Source: Bretschneidera sinensis
Lineage: Eukaryota > Streptophyta > Magnoliopsida > Brassicales > Akaniaceae
Reading direction: 5' to 3'
DNA: 64,000 nucleotides
Assembly (NCBI GenBank): GCA_023935145.1
Contig: CM043698.1
Coordinates: forward strand, 142,307,001-142,371,000
Every line of letters starts with the position of its first letter. The stretch's first letter is position 1. The notes below the pieces were generated by a model. That model made no database searches and had not been told where the DNA came from. It saw only the letters and a list, made by a program, of their open reading frames with translations. Both the position numbers and the translations under genes were made by a program. Shown here piece after piece: positions 48,511-60,500 of this stretch.

Positions 48511-48982
48511 TGTCACGGCCCGCGTGAGACTCATGCGTTCGAGGGTTTCCTAGTACACTTTGTTAGTATACTTTGTGATTATAATGTATAGCATTGTACT
48601 GCACGTGCACTGTAGGGTAATACCTTGTACTTCTGTACTACACTTGTAGTACACTTGTACTATCGTACTACACTTGTACTACACTTTTAGTACCGTAGGA
48701 TTGTGACACTTGGCGAGATGGTCGCCATAGATGTAAGGGAGCTCTCCCTATATAAAGGGCTTCCCCCTTCACTTGTAATTCATTCATTCATTCAAGCAAT
48801 AGCAAGCTCTCAAGCTTTGTCTCATATTCTCTCTTTAGTGTTGGCTATTTTCTTTGAGCGGGTCTAGCTTCAAGGGTGGTGCTCTTGAGTAGTCAAGAGG
48901 AAGGTTGACTTAGGCATTCCCACGGAGGTGTTTCCGAGCCTAAGGCCGCACGGTTAGCAACTTAAGCTTGCAGCCTGGGACA
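48511..48982 (+). mobile_element. 5' LTR of the chromodomain gypsy element
   Basis: Runs from tgtcacggcccgcgtgagac to ..cctgggaca. A TATA box (cctatataaagg) lies at 48748-48759. About 48620-48690 contains repeated cttgtactacac units, giving roughly 44 bp that the 3' LTR lacks. Confidence 0.88.
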
Positions 48983-49010
48983 AGTGGTATCAGAGCCAAG
49001 GTTCAACGAG

Positions 49011-52000
49011 ATGACAACCGTTTCTGATGCTAGCAACCTAGCTCATGATGTTCCCGAGACCAGAGGGAGGGCAGCCAAGAAGGCTAGCTGAAAGGATATG
49101 ATGTCAAGCATGGATGCTCGCCTGGCTAAGGTGGAGTTAGCCGTGGGGGAAATGCGGGAGAGGTTCGAGGATACTGACTGTAGCATCGAGGAGCTAACCT
49201 CTATGAGAGAGGATCTCCAGGGAGCGATGCAAAGTTCCCTCAACGAGACCGTAGACATGCTCACGCAGAAGAACAACACCTTGGAGGCCGTGGTTGTGTC
49301 CATGCGGGAAGAGATGGAAGAGTTCAAGAGGGAGCTCTTAGCTTGCAAAGCAGCCGTCGGAGGTGGCATGCTTGCTATGACACCCAGTCATAGGGTGGAT
49401 GTACCGAAGCCAAAGGAGTTCAAAGGCATCCGAGCGGCAAAGGATGTGGACAACTTTCTTTGGGGCATGGAGCAATATTTTTTAGGGATGAACATCATCG
49501 ACGACATGACCACGGTAAATACTGCCTCTATGTATCTTGTTGATATTGCTCTATTATGGTGGCAACGTAGGTATACGGGTGCTACCATTACTACGTGGGA
49601 AGAATTCCTGAGGGAATTCTGCCAACAGTTCTATACCGAGTATACGAAAGATGAGGCACGAGCCAAACTGTGAAGACTCACCCAACGTGGGGAAGTACGG
49701 GAGTATGTGCGAGAGTTTTCAGAACTCATGCTCTAAATTTCGAATCTTGGAGAGAGGGAGGCTCTCTTCTCCTTCATGGATGGCCTCAAACCATGGGCCA
49801 AGCAAGAGTTGCAAAGAAGGGATGTCCAAGACCTCACCCGAGCCATGTCCATGGCGGAATCTTTGGTGGAGTTCAAACAAAAGATATTCGACTCCTCCAA
49901 GAACAAGGGCAAAGGTGGGGGAGATAGAGACAGGCATCAGAAGGGTGGTCCGGGGAAACCACCCATTCACAAGTGGAAGTATGCCAAAGAAGGGGATAGA
50001 AAGAAGGAGCCATTAGCATGCTTCTTGTGTGAAGGTCCTCATCAGGTACGAGATTGCCCGTAACGAACCAAGATCGCTGCCATTGCCAGAGAAGAAGGGG
50101 AAACAAAGAGAGATACCCTCAAACTTGTAGACATTGGAGCTTCCTATCTCTTTGTGTCTGAGGAAATGTCAAAGAGATTACATCTCAAGGTGGAGAAAGG
50201 CAACGGATGGATAAAGATGTTCAATTCCAAGGAAATCCCGACAATGGGTGTGGCACAAGGGTTGGAGCTACAACTTGGAGACTGGAAAGGCAAGGAAACT
50301 CTTGAGGTAATCCCCCTTGATGATTATGATATGGTAATTGGGTTAAATTTCCTTGATCGGATTAATGCCTTGCTAGGTCCATTTGCCAATTGTTTATGCA
50401 TCCTTGATTCTCGATGCCAATATCTTGTGCTGATAAGACGAGACTCTGGCCAAGTTAGCTGAGTTCTATCGGCAATCCAACTAGCCAAGGGGGTGAGAAG
50501 GGATGAAGTCACCTACTTGGCCACTTTGAAACTGGAGGAGGTCCTAGAGTCCAAGGAAGAGACTCCTCTAGAGGTACTTAAGCTGCTATAGTCATTTATT
50601 GATGTGATGCCCCCAGAGTTTCCCAAGAAACTCCCACCTAAAAGAGAGGTGGATCATAAGATCGAGTTGGTATCTACTGCCCAACCACCAGCCAATGCTC
50701 CATACCGAATGTCGCCTCTTGAGCTTGAGGAATTGAGGACACAACTTAAGGAGTTAGTTGATGCGGGATTTGTGTGACCGTCCAAGGCACCCTACGGTGC
50801 ACCGGTTTTGTTCCAACAGAAGCACGATGGATCGATGAGGATGTGCATTGATTATAGAGCCCTCAACAAGCTCACGGTGAAGAACAAGTACCGCATCCCA
50901 CTCATTACAGACTTGTTTGATCAACTTGGGGATGCCAGATGGTTCACCAAGCTAGATTTGAGATCGGGATACTACCAAGTCCAGATAGCCGAAGGGGATG
51001 AGCCGAAGACAGCGTGTGTCACTCGCTATGGTTCTTACGAGTTTCTTGTGATGCCTTTCGGACTCACCAATGCTCCAGCAACTTTCTGCTCTTTAATGAA
51101 CAAGGAACTCCAACACTTTATGGTTATTTACCTTGATGATATTGTTATCTATAGTCAATCTCTAGAGGAGTATGTGAGGCACTTGAGACAGGTATTCCAA
51201 CTTCTGAGAGATGAGCTCTATGTGAAGAAAAAGAAGTGCTCATTCGCCCAACGTGAGGTACCATTCCTTGGCCATATAGTTGGTGGAGGAAAGATTCGAA
51301 TGGAAGAGGGCAAGATCCAGGTCATCGTTGATTGGAGGCCACTAACCAAGGTTACCGAGTTGAGATCGTTCCTTGGGTTGGCAAACTATTATCGGTGTTT
51401 CATCAGAAGCTACTTAACCATCACCACACCTTTGACAGATATGCTCAAAAAGATGAGAGTGTGGGAATGGAGTTCAGTGTATCAGGGAGCCTTTAAGCAG
51501 CTGAAACGGGCAATCACAGAAGAGTCAGTCCTTGCCCTACTGAATCATACCAGGCCCTATGAAGTCCACATGGATGCATCCAACTTTGCCATTTGAGGGG
51601 TCCTGATGCAGGATGGTCATCCGATTGCTTTTGAGAACCGAAAGCTCAACGAGACCGAGCGACGGTACACGGTTCAAGAGAAAGAGATGACGATTATGGT
51701 TTATTGCTTACGCACATGGAGGCACTATCTTTTGGGGTCTAAGTTTGTGCTGAAGACCGACAATGTGGCCACAAGCTACTTTCAGACTCAGAAGAAGCTC
51801 TCTCATAAGCAAGCTCGATGGAAAGATTTCCTTGCCGAGTTTGATTTTGTGTTGGAGTACAAGCCAGGGAAGACCAACACAGTAGCAGATGCACTAAGCC
51901 GAAAGGTAGAGTTTGCTACCATTAGCCGACCACAGGGTCCTTGGTGGATCTCATTAAGGAGGGATTATCCTATGACCCGACCGCCAAGTCTTTGATGGAG

Positions 52001-53381
52001 TGTGTCACAAAGGGGAAGACCATGAGGTTCTGGCTAGAGGGAGACTTGCTATATACCAAGGGGAATCGGTTATATGTGCCGCTTCATGGGAAGTCACGAA
52101 AAGAGGTGATGCAAGAGTGCCACGATTCAAAGTAGGCTAGTCACCCGGGTGTGCACCGCACCCTAGCACTTGTGGAGGAACGTTACTACTCGCCACATTT
52201 ACGAGATGACATTGATGCCTATGTGAAGACTTGTCTTGTGTGTCAATAAGACAAGGTAGAGTAGAAATCACTTGGGGGTTTCTTGGAGCCATTACCAATT
52301 CTGGAACGTCCATGGGAGAGTTTTTCTATGGATTTCATTGTGGGGCTACCCAAGAGTGATGGATTTGGGAGCATCATGGTTGTGGTGGACCAATTTTCGA
52401 AGTATGAGACTTTCATTCCGGCTACCAAATAGTGTCCAGCAGAGGAGGCGGCCCGATTGTTTCTCAAGCATGTGGTAAAGTATTGGGGGGTACCACAGTC
52501 TATTGTTAGTGATCGAGATGGACGGTTCATGGGACGATTCTGGACGGAATTGTTCAAGTTGCTCGGATCGAATCTAAACTTCTCCACTAGTATCCACCCC
52601 CAAACCGATGGACAGACTGAAAGGGTGAATGCTTTGTTAGAGATATACCTCCGACACTATGTGAGTGCCTCGCAACGAGATTGGCCGAAGTTACTAGATA
52701 TGGCTCAATTTTCCTATAAACCAAAGTGCCTTCGAGATTGTGATGGGACGACAGCCCCACACTCCGGGTACTATTACTGTGGGATACATAGGCTCAACTC
52801 CAGCAGCCTTTAAGTTTGCTAAGGCGTGGCAAGAACAGACTGACTTGGCTCGAGTTTGCCTACACAAGGCAGCCAAGCATAACAAGAAATGGGCTGATCG
52901 TAAGCGATAGGATGTGCAATACCAAGTAGGAGACTATGCGCTTATGAAGCTACATTTGGTACTTCGCACTAAGGGGATCCATAAAGCATTGGTGCACAGA
53001 TATGAGGGACCTTTCAGAGTTCTTCGGAGGGTAGGCAATGTGGCCTACAAACTTGAGCTACCATCCAGGCTCAAGGTGCACCCGGTCTTCCATGTGAGTA
53101 TGTTGAAACCATTCCATGAAGACCAAGATGATCCGGATCGAGGTAAGTCACAGCGAGCCCCTATAGGAGTTAGGGTCTCCTATGACCGAGACATTGAGAG
53201 CATAATGGCCGATTGAGTTTTGAGACGGAAGAACTACATGCCCAGGCATGAGTATTTGATACGATGGAAGGGACAACCCGACAGTGAGACTAGTTGGGAA
53301 CCAACCGATGTCTTGTGGCAATTTCAGACAAAGATCGACCAGTTTCATGCCGAGAGTGCGACGAGGGCGTCGCCAGATTGA
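49011..53381 (+). pseudogene. Gypsy gag-pol-chromodomain pseudogene
   Basis: From ATG 49011 one frame runs through gag (WWQRRYTGATITTWEEF), zinc knuckle CFLCEGPHQVRDC, protease (VDIGASYLFVSEE; D-I-G for D-T-G) and RT ([30 protein letters not shown]), interrupted by stops at about 49089, 49671, 49731, 50061, 50460, 50589, 50775 and 51594. RNase H ends VADALSRK. A frameshift at about 51938 leads to integrase (HPGVHRTLALVEERYY, DFIVGLPKSDGFGS, SDRDGRFMGRFW, HPQTDGQTERVN). A second shift with small deletion lies near 52725. The end carries a chromodomain (YLIRWKGQPDSETSWEP). Long inactive. Confidence 0.88.
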
Positions 53382-53392
53382 GTGGGGGAGAA

Positions 53393-53398
53393 TGTCTC
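53393..53398 (+). mobile_element. First six bases of the interrupted 3' LTR
   Basis: tgtctc follows the gtgggggagaa tract. The LTR continues after the solo LTR and its duplicated target (gtctc) with ggcccgcgtgagac at 55811. The 5' LTR has tgtcac at the equivalent place. Confidence 0.85.
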
Positions 53399-53930
53399 TG
53401 TAACGACCCATCCCGGGTTGGCCACCCCGAAACAATGTCATCACATTTTTAGAATCCCAGCACAATACATATATGCAACAATAAAAATAAATATTACCAA
53501 TAGAACTTTACATCAATCCGTAAAATGCATGAGGATTTACAAATAAATTTTTCGTTTTTATTTTCTCATTAGTCTGAAGATGATGACACGTACGCGGCTT
53601 ACAGAAAATGATTTCTTCTGAACCTCAACTCATCAAACTATTTGCCAAGCCTGCTACCTGAAAATCATTGTACAGTGAGGAGTGAGCTTCACAAGCTCAG
53701 TGAATTAAATTTACTGAAAGTATTCCAAACTCCATCAATAATCCTTTAATATTAAAATTTATTTTTTGCATAACCTGATGACAACTTTCTATTATCAATC
53801 TCTTCTTTTCAATCATTGGTTCACCTTAAGACTATCAACTCTCTCCTAATTATCTCGTAATAAGATTCATATCAAAAAAAAATCCATCATTTACATAAGT
53901 CTTATCACCCTACTGTCTCTTTCTATGAAA

Positions 53931-54169
53931 CTCAACCTTCTATAATTAAATTCACAAAAAGTATCACATCTCAGCATCTCAAAAATCTCATCATTATAGC
54001 TGTCTCTTTTTATGAGACTCAGCCATCTATAATTTAATTCACAATTAATATACAACATCTCATCATCTCAAAAATCTCATCATTATAGCTGTCTCTTTTT
54101 ATGAGACCCAGCCATCTATAATTTAATTCACAATTAATATACTACATCTCATCATCTCAAAAAAATGCA
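53931..54169. repeat. 89-bp tandem repeat inside the solo LTR
   Basis: About 2.7 copies (53931-53991 partial, 53992-54080, 54081-54169) each carrying cattatagctgtctct, tatgaga, ccatctataatttaattcac and catcatctcaaaaa. Confidence 0.8.
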
Positions 54170-54311
54170 ACGATAATTAAAACAGGTGCAGATGCATGAA
54201 TGATTATGATGGGAACGTCTTCCCACCTGTCGACAGGTTGTTATTATCTTAGACCGGCTGCCCTCCCGGTTCTTTTATTCTCATTAGACCGGCTGCCTTC
54301 CCGGTTAATTC

Positions 54312-54458
54312 CAGCATATACCGGCTATCACGGTTTTCACTTTTCATCCCAGCATATACCGGCTGTCACGGTTTTCACTTTTCATCCCAGCATATACCGG
54401 CTGTCACGGTTTTCACTTTTCATCCCAGCATATACCGGTTGTCACGGTTATTTCATTA
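54312..54458. repeat. 38-bp tandem repeat inside the solo LTR
   Basis: Four copies start at 54312, 54350, 54388 and 54426 with cagcatataccggctgtcac, the first three followed by ttttcacttttcatcc. The left-edge LTR (about 238-260) has only one recognisable copy. Confidence 0.85.
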
Positions 54459-55810
54459 GACCGGCTGCCTTCCCGGTTCTTTCGGTTATATTATTAAATG
54501 CATATGCACATGAACAATGATATGAAACGGTAATATAAACAGTAATATAAAAACAATATAAAGATTCAAACTACTTAATTTGGCTATCCTAATTATCCAC
54601 AAATTTTATATAACAAAGTTTCTTTAAAAATTTCTTACATCCAATCATCCTGATTTTTATCAGATTATATAAAAATTCTACTAAATTCTTCTCTTCCCAA
54701 ATCACATCAAATAATCAATTAAAGTCTGTCAAGATCCACTAAATTTCATCTCAAATCATCCACCAAAATTTGTCAAGATCTACTAAAATTCACCTCAAAT
54801 CATCCACCAAAATTTGTCAAGATCTATTAAAATTCATCTCGTCATAACTCGTATTAAAACATCAATATATCTCATCAATAATTTATTTATTGCTTTTATT
54901 CTCAAATAAACTTATGATTTCTAAAAATATCATCTCTCACCGAAAAATATTTCTACATGTCTAAATTTTCTATCATACCCATAAATGAATTTTTCATCTA
55001 TGACCCAAGCATACTTAAATAATTAAAATTAATATTATCACCAAATAATTGATTTTTTATTTAGACTACTTAAAGTAAATCCAACTCACCCCGTAGCATT
55101 TAAAGCTACTCGTGGGTCACCTTCTTGCTTTTTCCGGTTCTTCTCAGAAATTTCTTCCGTTGGTAGATAGTCAACACCTCATAATTACTGATAGCTTCTC
55201 ATAATCCTCTATGAAATTCCGTAGAAAATCCATTCAAAATTTTGCTCTTTTAACTTTTCTTTGGGTCTCCAAATATTGTGAGAATACAAAAAAATTTGAA
55301 AGAAAGAAACTGAACGATTTCAGTTTCTACACATATATATATAGGAGCTTCAGCCCCTCTACCTAACTTTCTACTTTCTAAAAACAAACTCCACGTTTTT
55401 TTTCTTCTTCTTTTTATTAGTCTTCAGCAGCCACCCCCCTCCCACCTAATTCTCTCATCATTTTGTTTTGTCTCTTTTTATTTTTTATTTTTAAAAAAAA
55501 ACCTCCACTAAGTAATGGTGGAAGCACCATTTTTTTTTATATTTTCTTTCCTTCTTTTCCTTTACTTTTTCCTTTTTCATTTTTCTTTTTCTTTTATTTT
55601 ATTTATTCTTGTCTTTGGTCTGGGACTTTCACGTCCCATATTTTTTTACTATTCATGATTTACTATTCATATTTTACTGTTCACATTTTTTTTTTAAGAA
55701 TTATTTTATTCAATATTAATCCTTCGCAAAAATATATTAATTAAAATTCATGACATATTTATCAAATTACTTCTTTACCCTTAATTCATGAATACGGATA
55801 TTACAGTCTC

Positions 55811-56098
55811 GGCCCGCGTGAGACCCATGTGTTCGAGGGTTTCCTAGTACACTTTGTTAGTACACTTTGTGATTATAATGTACAGCATTGTACTGCACGT
55901 GCACTGTGGGATAATACCTTGTACTTCTGTACTACACTTTTAGTACTATAGGATTGTAACACTTGGCGAGATGGTGGCCATAGATGTAAGGGAGCTCTCC
56001 CTATATAAAGGGCTTCCCCCCTCACTTGTAAATCATTCACTCATTCATTCATTCAAGCAATAGCAAGCTCTCAAGCTTTGTCTCATATTCTCTCTCTA
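55811..56098 (+). mobile_element. Remainder of the 3' LTR, tail deleted
   Basis: Matches 48517-48837 up to ctcatattctctct.tag, then passes directly into gtaaagcttgaagcag, which is U6 upstream sequence. About 145 bp of LTR end are missing. Confidence 0.85.
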
Positions 56099-56145
56099 GG
56101 TAAAGCTTGAAGCAGTTATTAATGTAGATGAGAGCGATGAAGCTT

Positions 56146-56247
56146 GTCCCTTCGGGGACATCCAATAAAATTGGAACGATACAGAGAAGATTAACATAGC
56201 CCCTGCGCAAGGATGACACGCATAAATCGAGAAATTGTCCAAATTTT
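56146..56247 (+). pseudogene. Full-length U6 snRNA copy with substitutions and lost USE
   Basis: All 102 nt of U6 are present, followed by a T7 Pol III terminator. The flank from about 56100 matches the promoter of the first copy (gtaaagcttg..gttattaatgtag), including the TATA-like element, but the USE is gone because the retrotransposon LTR takes its place. Changes from the usual sequence: atccaat for atccgat, ttaacatag for ttagcatgg, and aaattgtcc for aaatggtcc. The ttaacatag change alters the invariant AGC catalytic triad to AAC. A missing USE and a mutated triad argue for a pseudogene. Confidence 0.88.
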
Positions 56248-57031
56248 TTTCTCAATTTTATGCTTCAATCTCTGATTTTTATGCATCAGTTTTGCTCTCC
56301 TTCCTTAAGTGATCTCCTTGTTTATTGTTTGTGTTTATTTATTGTTTTTCACAGGAAATTGTATTGATTTTCCACAAGAACACATTAAGGAACTTTGCCT
56401 ATTTGTGTCTTTAGGCTAAGAAATTGTCCTTTAAGCTTAAGTTGCAAGATATTCTATTTTTCTGTCCCAAATATGTTTTTATTTTTCTAATTGGTTTCTT
56501 GTTCAAGTGGTAATGTGATACAAAATGGTCTATGCATGCATGCCAAGGTCATGCCTTTTCATTATTTCTTTGCTTTTTAGTATTTAGAAACACTTTTAAC
56601 AAAATGGGTATGTCTTGTCTTGATGAATTATGTGATTTTCTAAGATTTTGCTTGGGGTCTTGGAGAGAGAGATAAACGAATTCCCTACCTTAAATAAGTG
56701 GATAATATTGTACCATCTTTGTAAATTTAAAGAAATCAGTAGATGATAGCACAACTGCAAAAGCATACAGAAATCCTAGTTGTGCTGAAATTGACAGTTG
56801 TGGCAGCCATTTCTAACTTTCGCTCACGTTTTTGAGGTTTTTTAATCATTGTTAACTTACAATTTTATTCTCACCATTCGGTTTTATATAATTAACATCT
56901 AAGTTCATTTTTATGATCAATGATATCGGAATCTATTGAAGATTTATTAGGCTATATCCATAGGATTTCATGAAAAAAGGAAGAACAAGGATGAAAATGG
57001 ATGATGAGACTTTATAATATCTAGCCATTTC
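56248..57031. other. Interval with a segmental duplication block, no gene
   Basis: 56560-56740 (tttctttgctttttagtattta.. to ..ggataatattgtacc) is a diverged copy of 42530-42660. No coding frame is recognised. Confidence 0.55.
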
Positions 57032-57036
57032 TTCCA

Positions 57037-57213
57037 TGTTAGATTATGTATAGCATAGTTATTGCTTAGTTAGTTTAATCCCACATTGGTTGTGTATATC
57101 TTTGGCTCTCTTATTGGCTCCTATAAATAAGATAGCTCACTTGTAAGTAAATCACATCATTCAATACAATTCTCTTCTTTGTATTGTCTCACTTCCTCTC
57201 TTAAACCTTAACA
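57037..57213 (+). mobile_element. 5' LTR of the 177-bp-LTR copia element
   Basis: tgttagattatgtatagc to ..aaaccttaaca, ending immediately before the primer-binding site. Confidence 0.92.
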
Positions 57214-57237
57214 TGGTATCAGAGCCTTCGTGGTTCT

Positions 57238-57395
57238 CGGTATATTAAGAGTTGAGTATGCTCTGTGATTGCCACTATTAGTGGATCTTTCACATTAGAA
57301 AAACTTCTTTAAGGTTGTCGGTATATTAAGAGTTGAGTATGCTCTGTGATTGCCACTATTAGTGGATCCTTCACATCAGAAAAACTTCTTGAATA
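57238..57395 (+). repeat. 81-bp direct duplication in the copia leader
   Basis: cggtatattaagagttgagt and the following text to aaaaacttctt occur at 57238 and again at 57319 with a few differences. It lies between the primer-binding site and gag. Confidence 0.85.
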
Positions 57396-57530
57396 TCCTT
57401 TTCATGTCTGTCGGGTCACCACTATAGTCGGAGTCTCATTCTCCATCGACGTCATCTCAGCCGCTGCTCCATCAGCGTCACTATTCAACCGTTGATCGTT
57501 GACCGTTGACCGACAACCAGATTTGACCAG

Positions 57531-60500
57531 ATGGCAGAAAAAGATATTTTTCGTCATGTTCAGTCTGTATTAGATGGTACAAATATATTGTTTGGTCTCA
57601 ATCTATGCGAAGTTTCCTAAAAAATCGTAAGCTTTGGTCTTACGTGGTTGGTATTGTCGAGAAGCCAGTTAAAGGGGCTACTGAAACTAATGATGCTCTT
57701 CTCACTCGTCTCATTGATTGGGAAAGTAATCATCATCAAATTGTCACATGGTTTCGTAATACTACTATTCCATATATTTCTGCCCTATTTGGTAGCTTTG
57801 ATGAAGCTAAGGGTGCTTGGGATATGCTTGCTTCTCGTTATTCTGCTGTTGATGGTGCTCAAGAATATCAGCTCCTGTTTGAGTTCTTCTGCCTGAAGCA
57901 AGAACCGGGGCAGAGTATTAATGATTTTCTTGCTCGCATGCAATTCTTATGGAATCAAATTGATCTCTCTGATCCTATTTGGAAGGATCCTACAGATGCC
58001 AAAATGTATGCTGAACGAAGGGATCAACATCGTCTTCATCATTTTCTTATGGCATTACGTGATGATTTTGAGCCTATTCGTGTGCAAATTTTACATCGCT
58101 CTCATCTCCTTACTTTGGACAATGCTATCTTTGAACTTGTTCGTGCAGAAAGCAGATCACAGACTATGCACTCTCAACATAGTCCTTCAGTGTTGGCTGC
58201 TCCATTATCTAGTTCTTCATCATTTCAGCCAAAACATTATGACAGGTTTGGTGCTCCTCGACCTTCTCCTAAGCCTCGTGACAACAATTTCTGTCGTTTT
58301 TGTAAACGTCGAGGGCACACTATTGATAAATGTTGGCAAAGGGGAAGATCCAATGCTCCCACTGCAGCAGTTGCTCATCCTGAAAGCACTCTCTCTACAG
58401 TTGTTCCATATCCATCTGCGACTACAGCTTTATCTTCAGTTGCACTCTCTAACGGGTCATCAGGTTCTACTGTCACCTTATCTGCAATTGACTTAGAGAC
58501 AATAGTTAATCAGGTCATCTAGTCTCGTTCTGGTAATGCATCTTCCTCTGCCCTCTCAGTCCTGCCAGGTAATTCTGCCTCTTGGCTTTTTGATTCCGCT
58601 TGTTGCAACCATATGACACATTTCCCAGCTTCATTTACTACATCTGCACCTTCGCCTCATTCCTCATTCATTCACACAGCTGATGGCTCCACTATGACTA
58701 TTAAAACTATAGACACCATCAATAGTCATTCTCTTTCTATTCCTGAAGTTTTTCATGTGCCAAAATTATCTTATAATCTTCTTTCCATTGGGCAAATATG
58801 TGAACTTGGATATAGAATTATCTTTGACTTTTCTGGTGTGAATGTGCAGGATCCTCGTACTGGTCAGACCCTTGGGACCGGGCGTAGAATTGGGCGCATG
58901 TTCAAACTCTCATCCTTACACCTGCCCAACCTTCCCGCCTCTAACGTCTCTACTGCTGCCTCCTTGTCACCATCATCCCTTGCACTTTGGCATTCACGTC
59001 TTAGTCATGCATCTGCATCTCGGGTACAACTTTTAGCTTCAAAGGGGTTGTTAGGGTCAGTGTCTAAAAGTTCTTTTGATTGTATTTCGTGTCAACTTGA
59101 AAAACAGCCGGCTTTGCCTTTTAATAATAGTGAGTCTCATGCTACTGCTTCGTTTGATTTAATTCATTCTGATGTTTAGGGACCTTCTCCCGTTGCTAGT
59201 ATGAGTGGTTCACGCTAATTTGTAATTTTTATTGATGATTTCTCTCGTTACACTTGGATATTTTTAATGAAATCTCGTTCTGAATTATTGGATATTTATC
59301 GTACTTTTGCTAAAATGATTGAAACCCAATTTTCAAAACCTATCAAAGCTTTTCGTTCTAATAATGCTTTAGAATATACTCAACATGCTTTTAAAGACAT
59401 CCTAAAAAGTTATGGCACTGTTCCTCACTTATCATGTCCTGGCACTTCACAACAAAATGGTCGAGCTGAACGTAAACTTAGGCACATTTTAGACACTGTT
59501 CTAGCCCTCCTCATTTCCACATCTGTTCCTACCCCATTTTGGGGTGAAGCCACTCTAACAGCTATCTACACGATCAATAGGCTGCCTACCCCTATCCTTG
59601 ATAATTGCACTCCTTACGAGCGGTTGTTTGGCTATGTTCCCTCATACCACCATCTTCGTGTGTTTGGTTCTGCTTGTTTTGTTTTACTCCAACCTCATGA
59701 GCGCACCAAACTTGAGCCTCGTTCTTGGATGTGTTGCTTTCTTGGATATAGAATTGAACAAAAAGGCTATCGGTGTTATGATCCTGTGTCTCGTCGTCTT
59801 CGCATTTCCCGTCATGTAGTTTTCTGGGAGCATAGACTATTTCATAAAATTGGCAAATTCAGCATGCCATCTTTTCCTCCTTTTACCACACTTATAGAGC
59901 CTCCTATTTCTCTTACTCACACTAGTGATGTCTTGCCCGAGTCTCCCTCACCTCACACTAGTAATGTCTTGCCTGAGTCTCCCTCACCTAATACTCTCGA
60001 TTCTACTCCACCTGATACTTTCGACATCGCTTCGCCTGAGCCCCCAGGGTCTGTTACGTATGAGGATCATGTTCACACTTCCTCTCCAGACCTTCGCCGA
60101 TCCACCAGAGTAAGATCTCTTCCATCCCATCTCTAGAATTTTCATTGCTTTCATGCTTTAGCTACTTTACATGAGCCCCACTCCTATCGTGAGGCTTCCA
60201 CTAACCCTTTTTGGCAAACTGCGATGAAAGAGGAACTTGATGCTTTACACAAGAATAATACATGGGATTTGATTGACTTGCCTCCTGGAAAGTCTGTGGT
60301 TGGCAGTAAATGGGTTTACAAAATTAAGACTTGTTCAGATGGTACTGTTGACAGGTACAAGGCTCGACTTGTTGCCAGGGGTTTTACTCAGGAGTATGGT
60401 GTGGACTATGAGGAGACCTTTCCTCCAGTTGCTCGTCTATCTTCTGTGCGTGCTTTGTTAGCTGTTGCAGCCTCTCGCCATTGGTCACTTTTTCAAATGG

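Larger units (their letters stand above)
53399..55805 (-). mobile_element. Solo LTR of a Ty3/gypsy element, nested in the 3' LTR
   Basis: The 2407-bp sequence is bounded by tgtaacgaccc and ..ggatattaca, with gtctc on both sides (53394-53398 and 55806-55810), a 5-bp target duplication. It carries no internal coding sequence. It belongs to the family of the left-edge LTR (1-1610); read on the minus strand it starts TGTAATATCCG, and its TATA run lies near 55330-55345. A solo LTR arises by recombination between the two LTRs of one insertion. Confidence 0.9.
48511..56098 (+). mobile_element. Chromodomain Ty3/gypsy element (Reina-like, tentative) inserted in U6
   Basis: 5' LTR 48511-48982; primer-binding site tggtatcagagcc at 48985; gag-pol 49011-53381; purine tract gtgggggagaa; and a 3' LTR starting at 53393. 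The 3' LTR is interrupted after six bases by a solo LTR (53399-55805), resumes at 55811 and stops at about 56098, lacking about 145 bp of its end. Removing the solo LTR gives about 5.2 kb. The compact size, short LTRs and C-terminal chromodomain suggest the Reina lineage. No target duplication can be checked because the right end is lost. Confidence 0.88.

Noticed and set aside
53148..53465. 105-codon minus-strand frame across the end of the chromodomain
   Set aside because: It is a shadow of the plus-strand chromodomain coding region and runs into the nested LTR.
54312..54458. Regular 38-bp repeats resembling a CRISPR array
   Set aside because: The units are contiguous with no unique spacers, they lie inside an LTR, and the genome is a plant's.
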